This document shows, piece by piece, positions 38,001-50,000 of a stretch of 64,000 nt of DNA (its first letter is position 1; each line of letters starts with the position of its first letter). This DNA is from Gorsachius magnificus. Its lineage: Eukaryota > Chordata > Aves > Pelecaniformes > Ardeidae. The translations under genes and the position numbers were made by a program. The notes below the pieces were generated by a model. The model saw nothing but the letters and a program-made list of their open reading frames with translations, was not told the origin of the DNA and did no database searches. The DNA lies in the NCBI GenBank assembly GCA_034008185.1, contig CM067084.1, positions 39,259,099 to 39,323,098 of the forward strand. Reading direction: 5' to 3'.

Positions 38001-41000
38001 TGGACAAAAACAGCTCAAAGGGCAAATTTTTTGCCATTTTTTCCTTTTTATCTTCTCTACTGCTCTTAAAACCCTGACCCACTAACCAGAATCATAGCCA
38101 CCACCCACAATCTTTCTGTCCCCTTTTCAAACCTGGAAGACCAGGCTCTTGTCCCATTGCAGCCCTTACATTTATTTACCTGCAAAGCACTGGATGCTGC
38201 TGTTTTTTTCTCAAGTGAAGCCTGGTTTTAATTAACTAGAAATGCTGTTCTAAAACATCAGATGTATCCTTGTGCCTCAAGAGCAAGCTATTCCTTACAT
38301 TTCAAGGAAATGTTCTCTGTTGTGGCTGATTTATTCCATACCATCAGGTTTCATGCACCTTTCTCTGATAGTGAATAAAGATGGGTGTTCCTAGGCTACC
38401 TGGGATGAGTAGGCTATTGCTTTCATCTAATATATAGTTACTTCTGCCTTTTCATTATTAACATGATTTAAGGTTGGTCTCAGAACTGATTGGCACTGCT
38501 CAGCTTCTACGCCAGAAGGGTGTTGGCTTTCTAAAAATAGGGTTGGAAGAACATGCAAATAGAAGTGAGATTACTCTTATGCAGTTGACTAGGGAGGGAT
38601 GCATTGCTTTTTTTTTTTTTAGAAGACAGGGATTTTACCCATTATTTGAACATACATTTAGCAAAAAACCTTTACATTTCTAGGCTAGCCTGGAAAATAT
38701 TTTTAACTGTTTGTTTTATGGGCCAGCTAGGATTGGGTTTCCATTGTGAGAGGTATTACAGCAACAAGCTGCAAGTATGGTGTTGCCCAGAAGAGTTTAC
38801 GGACTTGAATAGACTATCAAAAAAAAAAAAAAAAAAGGGAATTGGAGATATGATGACCCATGGGTAGGTCAGCAGTAATCAGGACTGAGATCACAAGTTT
38901 TCTGATTCAAAAAGCTGGTGTCTTCATCCTGCCTTGCTAGGATGTGGTTGCCCTTTAACTAGACATTAACGAATAAGAACTTTTATATGTAAACGGCTTT
39001 CTCGGACTGAACAGCTTGTGCAACTTTTCTGAGTGTGATCTTTAAAATCATCACGCTGCTAGGCTGTGTTTAGAGACTCTTCTCTGTCAGGTTGGATGAA
39101 AGCAGCTACTTTAGTCTCAGCTATGACCTTTACCATAGGCATCTGTGTATCTATTTCGGTGTATGACCATGAAGCTACCTGTGGCAAAACCTGAAAGACA
39201 GCCCTTGCCAACTTAAAGCGCCGGGGTCATTTGCTCATTTTTTAAAACGTTCTATGCAAATGAAAGCATGTGTGTCCGTCCATCTCCTTGTGAAATTCAA
39301 GGTGCTTATTATGAGTAAATGAAGCCACTTAAAGAAGGGACTGCATGTTTGACCTCCCTCACTTGCAAGTAGGTTCAGCAGTACGTTGCTACACACAAGA
39401 TGAAATTTCTGGAAGCTGAATAAAGGCTTTCTTGAAAAAGTTTCTGTTGTCTGGCTATTGGTTGGGCTTTAAATCATGAAATATATGCCTTAAACCTTCA
39501 TCTGAAAAAGATTTCAAATGGGAGGCTAGAGATGCTGTTTGCTTTGGGAATTCTGCCCCTAACTACCTGAGTTTTAGAAGTACAACATCTAGATTAAAGT
39601 GCTTACAAAATTTGTTGCTAAGTCTAATGCCTTTTTTTTTAATGAGGTATTCCCTTGTGACCTTTCTCGGAGGATCTAAATATGGTCTGCTGTAGGAAAC
39701 TGAATGATAAGTAAAAGATTATCTCAATAGAGTATAAAAACATAACTGTAATGCTAAAAGCTTGGCGTAATCAAATCTTTTGAGTCCACTGAAGGGCCAT
39801 TTATTGCACATTAGATGTTAACCTTGATACAATTTTTGTATTGAAGATAAACACCATGCACACAAAGCATTTCTACTTCATGCTATTTCTGTTGTCCTTA
39901 GTTCTTGGGTTTGTATCGTAATTTAATAATTAATAATTTAATTATAATAATTTAAAAATGAATAATAATTTTTCTTTTCATATAAAACCCAGTAGTATGG
40001 AAGCATCTTCTGTACCAGAGGCTGGGATAATAGAGAAAGCAGAGGTTCACAATCTGCTATCCCAGTTACTCTGCTATTTGTTTCCAGCACAGGCTTTAGG
40101 GTTTTGCAAATGGTGTTTCAATCCCTCTCTTTAAGATTGCCGGAAAGTATGCAGTTATACTGGGAAAACAAGCCTTGTTTGTTACAAGTCAGTCTGTAAT
40201 ATAGAAAACAACCCCAACAATTCCTTCCTCAATACCCTGCCTCTCAGTTCCCGCCCCAACATCATCTTTTATCCTTTAGGACATAGCATGTGAACGTTTT
40301 GATTCTTTTGTCAGCATTTTATGTCTTCAGTTTTAGGGAATATTTTTTAAATATTCCCTAAATCATAGTAATCTTTGGTATAATGAAGCTCAGTGTATCT
40401 GTCAGTGGGGTCTGAGACTGGTAACAAAGGTGTGAGATGTTACAGGTAAATCCTATGGCTAAAGCACAGTAGCTAAAAGCATCAGCTGAGGCAGCGATTC
40501 TTTATGTGGGTCAGCCTTCACCAAAAGATCAAAGACCACGTAGTGTGAGTTATGTTATCCTGCCTGCTTAATTTTTTCAGCTTTTAATCCTTCTGCAGGG
40601 GAGCTTTGTATATTATTTGACTGGCTAGCACTTCAGCTCCCATAGTTAAATAATAAACTGTCCAGTTTGAGTGACAAAATATCAGCAGCAAATGGCTTTG
40701 TTTAGACTCCAGTTTGTTGTCTTTAAATTATCCTGTCTCTAAGAAAATATGAAGCTGTTTTTATGCAGCTGTATAACTTTATAAGCACTGATTTACAGTA
40801 TGATGAAAGCTTCTGAGCTTTCATTTTAGATGTCTTACTGTACATATACTTAAATTCAGTGACCAAACTTCAGATCAAAAACTCTGTTTCTATCAAATCA
40901 AAATGTCTACTATTTTTTCACTGAAAAAAAATTATATAAAATTCTAACTAAAATTATTTTAGGTTCAAGAATGTTTCATTCCAAATGAGACAATGTTTCA

Positions 41001-44000
41001 GTTCTATTTCCAGTATCTTTTAACAGAAGAAGAGGATATGAAAGGCTAAGCTCATGACTGTTAACAAAAATAACCAACAGAATAGAAAGTCAATCTGTCT
41101 TGCTTGTGTGGAGGCTTCAGCCATAATGTGCTGTTACATGGTGGTTAAGGCACTGTTCTGGTAGAGAAGATGTAGGAGAACCCTCAAGTGAAACAAGACT
41201 GCGTGGTTCTCCCTTGTAGACCAGACAGACACCATTAATTATAGTGTATTACTTGATTGAAGTGACCCTTCGGTTACTTCGTTTGCTTCGTGAATCTTGT
41301 TTCTGAACTTCAGCAACCGCTAACTGCATCCCCAAACTGCCACACCCAGCCCCTTCAAAAAAACCCCCAAGAAAACAACAGAACAACCACCTCCACTCCA
41401 AATGTTTTAACTAATAATTACTAGTTAATTCAGATTAATCTTCTAAAGTGTTATGTCTTCTAAAGCCTTTTTTTGAGCAAACCAATTGCTTCCTATAAAT
41501 TGCACATCACTGTAACTGAAGTGGACTCTTAAGTACAGATGACGACGCCGACTAAAAAGAGGGTATGTGGAACAGTTACTTCTTCCTTATGATCCATTTT
41601 AACCTGTCACACTGCTTTCCAAGTTGGGAGCTGCTTAGTATTTTGTAGATCATTCAAAATATTACATTATCATGATTGTTTTCTTGTTTTCAACTGAAAC
41701 AGTGCTCAATCACTTTGTGTCTAGTACTGAGGGAAGTGAAGGAATAGGACTGCATCTTGATTAGCAGTCTCATTCCTTTCTCTGATACTATAAAACTGCC
41801 ACCCACACCTAATTTTTAATTGGATGGGGCTCATTAAGCTAAAGGACAAATTTATACATACAAGTCTTCACGTAACCTATAAAGTCAAGGATGTTAAGGT
41901 AGCCAAAAGTTATAAAATATAAAATATATGGTATCATGTTCTAAACTTGTAGCTCATGCACATCTTTAAATGTAGTGCAGCATCTCATTTGTGTGTACTT
42001 TAACACTAGAACAGTGCACTTAACTTGCACATGTTGTTTGTGTAAAAATGCTAGGATGGTTGAATTTTCCAAAATTGGAACTTCTACATTTTATTCCACA
42101 GATGCAAGTGTTAAAATATTTGTATCTATTTTAGTGGTTTTGTATGCATACTCCCAAATAGCATAATTTCAATGCAGTGCTGAATGATTTCACTAGAACT
42201 TAGAATACACTTCAGTTACAAACCACAGTTCTAATTACAGCACAGATGCATGTAGATGAGAATAAAAAAAATAAGATAATTTGGATGATCTTTGACCATT
42301 ATATTCATTTCCTTCTTCCTGATGCCATGGTAGTATGAACAGCAAGTGAAGGAGTTCAATTTGCTGAAATAGTTATTTAAACTTTAGAAATAGAGGTTAA
42401 ACTTTACTGTATTTCCTCAAGATTTGTTTTATGATGGCTATTAATATAACTGCTGCTCTCTGAAATGGATTTAATTTTAATGTCATAACTGAAAATGTGG
42501 AATATCTGCAATCAGCAAGAATATAACTTGCTTTCCTCTGTGCTTTCATGTTGCATTGCATCGTGTTGGGCTCACACATCACCTTTCCTAGGTTAGCCTC
42601 TTTCCTAATGCTACAGATTTTTTTTTTTTTTTTTCCCCTCCATATGATAAAGAATTAATTTTTTCTATTTTAGGCAACACATTATTCAATTCTCTTGACA
42701 TATGGTGCTTTAATTTTTTTATTAGCTTATTTGCTTGTAAAGTACTTTAATGTTCTGAGAAATCTTCATTTTGTCTATGCTATGGGATCTTGTTCCCAAA
42801 ACCTGCAATACGTTCTTTAATTATTTTCATATTGGCATTATACTGATATTAATGCATGATTGGTGGGTACCAATTTGAATTTGGGCAAGAATTCATGATA
42901 GAAATTGTAAAGAAATTCTAGGAAATATGAAAATAGCGAGATGAAAATATTACCTTAAAGGTATTGTGCAGGTAGTACAATGTGTTGTCGCTAGAAGAAT
43001 CTATCAGTGAAAAGAAGAATGCGAAGATAATAGCATGGATTGATACAAAATTACTGAATCAAATTGATTTAAATCAGCAGGCAGAAAACTTTAATCAATT
43101 AAATTTTACTTTGAATTAAACTTCTTAAAAGCAGGTCCAGTTAAAGCAGGTTGAGGGGCCTGTCCACTGAATTTTTAGTATCTCCGAGTGTAGAGATTCT
43201 GCATTGTTTTAGGGCAACCTGTTCCAGGGCTCAACCACCCTCATGGTTTAAAAAAAAACCTCAACAAAACCGCCACAAAATAACAAAAAACAACCTCTTT
43301 TTTTTTTTTCCAATCAGATTTTCTTGTGTTCCCACTTGCCTCTTGTCTCACTGCTGTGCATCTTCAAGAACAGTCTGGCTAAGTGTTCTCTACCCTCCCA
43401 TTAGACAGTTGTGGATGATAATAAGATCTCCCCTTAGTCTTCTCTTTTATGGCTGAACAAATTCAGTTTTTCCTAGCCTCTCCTTGTAATATTGTATGCT
43501 CCAACCCTCTGATTGTCGTGGAGGCCCCTTCCACTGGACTTGTTCCTCAATTCTCAACTAGCAGAACAGGTACTATAAGCTTATGTGTTGTATAAAGTGG
43601 TACCAACTTGTGGGAGCAAGGGACCATGAGAAGGGCAGCGTAGCACTGAACCTTGTGAAGCGAGTAATGCTGTGGAGGGATCCCCGGTAAGTCATCTAGC
43701 AGCTGTCGGGTAGGATGAAATCCCTTGTCTGATGATGGGGCACTCCAGGGCAGCTTCTCTGACCAGCTGCTCCTAGATAGTCCACGAGGAGTGTTTAATG
43801 TTTGACATAAAATTTACTTACTTGAAGATACTTGGTGCTGCATGTATGCTATGTTTCAATTTAGCAGAGAGATACAGCAATATACTGAAATCACAACATA
43901 AGCAAAATACTGCAATTGCAATACACACCTGGATCACCGTGCAAAAGTGATTCCTATTACTGGTCTCTGTATCCCCACTGCCAGGATGTTGGGCATCCCC

Positions 44001-47000
44001 AGTTAACTAGGAAGGAATATGTGGGGTAAAACCAGCTCAAGCCTGCTGCTTTCTTCAGAGTTCCTTCTCTTGATTGTTCAGTTTTTATACTTTGGGCTGA
44101 GCCACATATCCACCTCTCCCTCCGCTGGTCTGGCTAGCTGGGAGAAGACATTACACTCTACTCATTATTTCAGAGAAGGCTGTTTGTACAACCTGGTGAC
44201 TCCCTGGTACAACCCTATATCTAAAGCAAAGGTTATCCTCCTGTTCCCCTTGTGTTAAGTTCAGCTTGTTTTATGCTACTTGGTGCTCGTTACTTACATT
44301 TATTCTCTGAGTTCAGCTCTGAGCGTTCTTCCATTGTAGGGCTTGCTGGTCAGGCACTCAGGCTGTATTGCCCTGAAACTGTTGTAAACCTGTTGTCACA
44401 GGTAACGGGAGAGGTGCCTGCCTGTACCTCACTCTCTACTTCTGCTCCTCGCTTCAGAGCTCAAGACGTGTATGTCTTGGTGACATGAGGTAAGTATGTC
44501 CAGCTGCACAAGGGTGAACAGAGTCATGATGCTGTCTGGGGGGGGCGGGGGGGAAGAGGGAGAAAAGCTGCAGGCAACATGAGTACCCTCAGCCCTCGAC
44601 ATACTGCTGGCATGTATGTGAAGGGCTGCAAGAGAGGGCAGCAGCTTCAAATATGGGTTGATGATCTAGCTGAGTTATTCTGAAGGTGTTGAATCCACTC
44701 CAGTGAAAACAGCACCCAAATTTAGGGCCATAAGTGGATCCCTCCTGGCTACTCAAATGGATTTTAAAACAAATACTTGTATCTGGTCCCAGTCCTGTTT
44801 GTCTTAGTGCCATTGGAAAGATGTATTTGGCACGGTGGGTGCACACAGTTTAGGGAAATAAGAGTGTCACTTCAGGAAGGAGAACCAGGAGGAGATAGCC
44901 AGGGAATAGTCTTCAAAGCCTTGTAAGGGTTAAATGATCTGCTCTAGGAAATGTAGCAGTCATTCCAAGATTCATCGCCACGACTTTGACACAAAAAAGA
45001 GAATACGTAATTCCTTACTTGCCATCTGTAATAATAATCTGTTCAGTTTCTGTGATTATAAAAACAACAACCGCTGTGACGAGGATATATTTTCATAGAA
45101 TAAGCAATTGGGGATTCCCCCCCCCCCGCCCCCCGCATTTCTTGCTGTACAAAGCGGTATGCATATTAAAGTATTTTTGATCTTTAAAGGGAAGTTAGGG
45201 TACCCTCTACTGGCTATTTTTTGAAATAAATCTGAGCTATAGCTTGCCAGTTTGTAGTCAGCAGCAGTTAATCTGTACTGCAGCTTTAGTACAGGGGTTT
45301 TTTTTATGGGTTTGAGAGGAGTTTGGGTTTACCCCCCAGCTTCAGCAGTGTGAATCCGCCTGTGATGAAACTGGATTTTTAAACGCAGGTTGTTTCAGCT
45401 TCCAGGTTAACAGTTCTATAGGTGCAAATGGCAATAGCTAGCGAGATATTACTGCAGCTTTGGTTGCCTAGTAACCAAAGCCCAATGTATAATTTCAATG
45501 GGATAAATTTGATGCACTTTGCCTCTTTCTTCCTTTTTAGCAGCAGAATATGTAGAAATATATTTAGATTTAAATGTCTTGTTGTCTGATAAATAAAATG
45601 TATTGAAATCTCTAACTTAAACGCAATTACAAAGATTTAAGAGCTGGTGTAGATTTCCCATAAAGAAGAGTGATCTTCTAGTTCTTGTAACATTGCTTTT
45701 CTCTTCATGCGAGTGAGCAAGTGTCTCAGTGTGACTGTTTTGTGCATACAAATCTTAAATTCTTTTCTGCATACCATTCTCAGATTTCACCACATCGTTT
45801 AGTTTACTGAGTCGATGATGATTTTACATATTTTTCTACTGAATCAACCTAAGCAGCCAAGGATTGTTCTCAGAGTTATTTGCTCAACTCTGCTGGTAAT
45901 GTGCCTACAGTTATCTAGGACTGTGTTTGAATTAGTTACTGGAGTTGTAAGCAGGTGTGAAATGTTTGCTTCACTGTGTAAATAAATACTTGTAGTAGAT
46001 TTCTAGCCCTGATTTTTGGTATGTGATTTCATATCTTATCCTAGAATTCACTATCAAATGAATTATCCACTCACTGTTATAACTAATCGTGTTGTAGCTC
46101 TATTAATAGAAAATGTATTATTAATATTATCTTCACATTTTCATAAACATATGCTAAAATAAAATTAGTTCACTGTATTGTTTTAACCTTGTCATTAGTA
46201 ACCTTTAAGCTTACAAAATTTGTTTTGAATTGCATGACTTTATCTGATACTTGTGCCTATTGCATACAGATCTTCTCCATTTATTTTGTTACTTATTTGA
46301 TATTTTCAAGGTTTATCTAAGATTTAAACTAGTTTTTATTTATTTTGTGTAGCAGCAGTTTCCGTATCTTAGTGCAATCACATTTGTGTTTTGCCTTCAT
46401 GTCTCTTTCATTAACAGTCAATATTCAAAGCAAACTCTTGTTAAATATATGCTCCTTCTTTTTCACCATCTACATTGGTAGCCAAATGTGTAAAACAGAG
46501 GCTATAGTGGATTAGTGCTTCAAATTAGGGATTAATATCCTGAGGAACAGAAAGATGGTTTTCAAGCGGGCTTTCATATATGTCAGGCTGAAGGGAGAGG
46601 AACAGCCATAAATAGTAGAAGTGGGACCAAAAAATGAAGTTTAAAGCAGACATTAGCTTTACAAGGTTCTATCACCTGAAGTCCTTTTGGTTTAATTTGG
46701 GTCATAATTGTTAGTTTCAGTTCAAGAAAAAAAGTCTAAAGAGTAAACAGTAACAGTAGCTCTTTAGAAGCCAAGTAGATAGATGCTTACAGAGATGATG
46801 GCAAATATTGGATTCTACAGACAGTTACTATGATTAAAACTTCTTCCAAAGAGTAATAATGTAGAAGTATATTCTGCAGCTTTCATGTAGTAAGTGTTAA
46901 ACAGGTTTCTAAATAGTTCTACTCCGCTCTTTGGGTTTTCTCCTTGTTTAACTCTCTTGAATTCTAGCCAAGCAATTGTTTAAAAGAAAAGCAAACTTTA

Positions 47001-50000
47001 ACAAGAGTAGTGCAGCCATTGTCTTTTGGTGTATTTTTTGCTTGCTTATTATCGATGTAGTCCCATACTATAGGTTTTCGCTATATGTAAGGGAACAGTT
47101 GCAAGACTTCAGAGTTAAAATCTTGCCTGTTGTCATCCTCTGAAAATGCAAGCTAATGTTAATTCCACACTTGAATGTTCTAAAATAGAAGTCTCATTAA
47201 AATAAGTGTCAAAAGCACAGAAAATGAAAATATTGTGAAGAAGAAATTATAGAGAGCAGTATGGAATTTCACTCAAAGGCGCAGCTGTAGTTCACGTAAA
47301 TCTCGTGTTTAAGTTTTACTTGGGCAAATAAAATGTATGTTATACAGTTTTTCAAATTCTTCTTTACTTTTTGCTTGCTTTGTGAAAGTTGAAGGACAAA
47401 TACGTCATTTAAAGCTAATTCCTTACTGATACGGATTTTTAGTGAATTATAGATTATTTTATATGCTCAGGCTTTTAAATGCCTGAATTGTCATTCTTCC
47501 AAGAAGGTCACAGGCTTCTTTGGAAGCTGAATTGATTCCTTACTGGAATCAGTTGCATAAAGATGCTTATTATTGATGCTAAAAAATGGTACAGTGTCCA
47601 GTGCTCGCATGCAAACTAGATTTACATATTCTATCATGGTCTAGAAAACTTTGATTTAAAGAAGTATCTAATGTGGAAGGTTTGGAAATGAGATGTAATT
47701 ATGGATTGTTGGGAACAGTAAGAAGGGAACTCGTGAATGAATCTTGGGAAGAGGTTTACATGAAGTGTGAGAATTATAATCTATGCAAAGATTTCCCAGT
47801 GAACGCAGTGGTAGAGATGTTGCTTTTCATTTTAAATCTTAAATGGTATTTGCAGGGAGGTAAAATCATGTTAATGTTGGGGTTTAAGTTCTTCAGTCGC
47901 ATAATGCTGAAATTTTCCCCTATTTTTGTATTTTAATTTTTAATGGATTATTTTGGTTTATTAATATTGAGAATACTCTTGTATAAGCTCAGAATTGAAT
48001 TGGGATATTAATCACCTGTTGCTTCTTACAGGTACTGCTCCCAGCAGCTGGTCTCTTGCAACTGCAGGATGTGAAAAGGACTTGCTGTGAATTTTTGGAA
48101 TCCCAGCTTCATCCTATCAACTGCTTGGGGATTCGTGCTTTTGCTGACATGCATGCATGCACAGATCTCTTGAACAAGGCCAACACATATGCAGGCAAGT
48201 TATCATTAGTGTAGAATATAGCTTGATATCTGCGTGTGTGGGTACGCATTCGGGTTCCGTGCCCACCCAACCCCACCCAGAGGAAACTGAATTTTATCCA
48301 GGATATTGCAAACGTATCTTCTGACAAAGGGTGCATTTGATATTAATGTCTTTAAGAGAAATGAAGTCTCCTGGCTGGAACATGGTTATAATAAGCACAA
48401 CGGGGCAGCACCTTCATGGCCTATCAGGGCCATACAGGGTCCAAGCAATTTGTAATCCAGAAAGAAGCTAGTTTGCTGATTAAAATTTTGCACCATCACT
48501 TAGGGGAGGAAATCAGGAAAGAATTAAAATTCTGGCAACTGCCACAAGCCAAAGTCTGTAGGAAGTACATGAGGGAAGAAAGGGTGGGGTCTATCTATAG
48601 CCCCTGTATTGCACTGACTAAGAAGCAAGAAACATACCATGAGTATTGTGTTATCACCTTGTCTTCTGAAAATCCTACTTATCTAGCCCAGGACTTGAAA
48701 TCTCCTACTATAAAGGGTACCAGTAGTCTCATGCTTCTGTCTTGTCACAAACTAGATAGAGGTGCATCTTCTAACTAACCACATAGCTCAAGCAACAAAA
48801 TTCTGCTTTCCTTGTAAAAAGCACTTGCAATTGGATTGTTTATTTTTTTCTGAAAAAAATGTCCATGGAATTCTTAATTTTATTACTAGAAGTACATTGT
48901 CATGGTCATCTTAAAGACTGTGTTATTCGTACCTGTAAGAGGACTGGCTCATGTCAAGGCTTGACATTTTTGAAAATTAGGTTCTTGTTTTGTTTGCTGT
49001 TGTGAATGAAAAAGCAATTATGATTGTGTGGTGAAGTAACAGTAGTGTTGGGGGGATGACGACAACAAGGGAGAATAATTATTCCCTTTTTCTTGATGCC
49101 AGTGAAACCTCAGATGGAAAAATCCTGAACTGAATTTTAAGACAGATGCAAACAGGCTGAAGTGAATCCAAGGAATTCTAACATGAACATATTAAGAAAA
49201 TAGACTGACCTATGACAAAGACTGAGAGAAGGGTTCCGGTCAATAAAATAAAAGGATAGGAGGATGAGAAGGAATGCAAATCTTCCTGGGCGTAAAAATG
49301 ACTGAGAATGAGTAAGCTTAACTTGTGAGGTATTTCTAAGGTTGTCTCATATATTAAGGAAAAATGTGAAAGTAACACAGATCAGGCAGGCTGTCTGTGG
49401 AAGCTGCAGACTCCCCACTGTTAGGCAGCTGTAAATAAAACCTGGTTAGACTAACTTCTGATTTCGGTTGATCTAAATCACATCTGTGTGCAAAAGTAGA
49501 TGATTTGAAGTTCTTTCTAGATTACATTTCTATGATTCTGTGAAGGCTAAAATCCTTTTTTTTCTTTATATTCCAACATTTTCTGCTGTTGGAAACTGAT
49601 ATACATGTAGTTTCCGAGAAAGTATTAAACTAAATTGGTAATTTTTAACAAAGTGGATTAAAACCTTGTTTGACTGCTCTTGATGCCAAGAAAGGTTGCA
49701 TGATGTAGATTACTAAAAACTAAACAAAACATTGTGTAAGCTTGTAACTTTGTAGTGTGATACTGTGACCAAAACTAAGGCTTTTAATTTGTTCAAGTAG
49801 CAATGATCTAACGGTTCTTTTGTGTGTATTGTGCCTTGGGGTCTTGATGTTTGAGTCAAGACTGAAGATGTTACACTGAGGAATTACTTTTTAATGGAAG
49901 CTTTTTGTAGTGAAAAAACCCAAACCTCTTTTATAGGGTTTAACTTACTAGCCAGCAAAGTGGTATATTTTGATTAGAGCTTTGGCAGTGAATATTCAGA

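Larger units (their letters stand above)
23266..48031 (+). other. KLHL2: KLHL2 intron 4 (24.8 kb)
   Basis: The largest intron, GT-AG, splitting the BTB domain. It contains minus-strand CR1 fragments at 34481-34797 and about 43131-43550, and hairpins at 23430-23478, 26466-26523 and 40332-40362. A 31-bp tandem duplication lies at 24199-24260. Runs include C13 (29017-29029), A18 (38819-38836) and T17 (42618-42634), with G/C-run tracts at 44538-44560 and 45117-45134. The segment 32337-32560 is richer in GC and CpG than its surroundings. An exon-like segment lies at 44458-44489. The remainder is AT-rich with no recognisable gene; all open frames are short and lack family similarity. Confidence 0.85.

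Noticed and set aside
38474..38836. Possible processed pseudogene ending in an A18 run
   Set aside because: No recognisable coding sequence precedes the A run and no flanking direct repeat was seen. It is a plain homopolymer.
43560..44500. Possible retroviral LTR next to the older CR1
   Set aside because: A TATAAA-like motif and mixed composition suggested it, but no TG...CA ends, duplicated partner LTR or primer-binding site could be found.
48416..48778. 120-codon open frame in intron 5
   Set aside because: No domain, signal or similarity recognised, and no splice context; of a length expected by chance.
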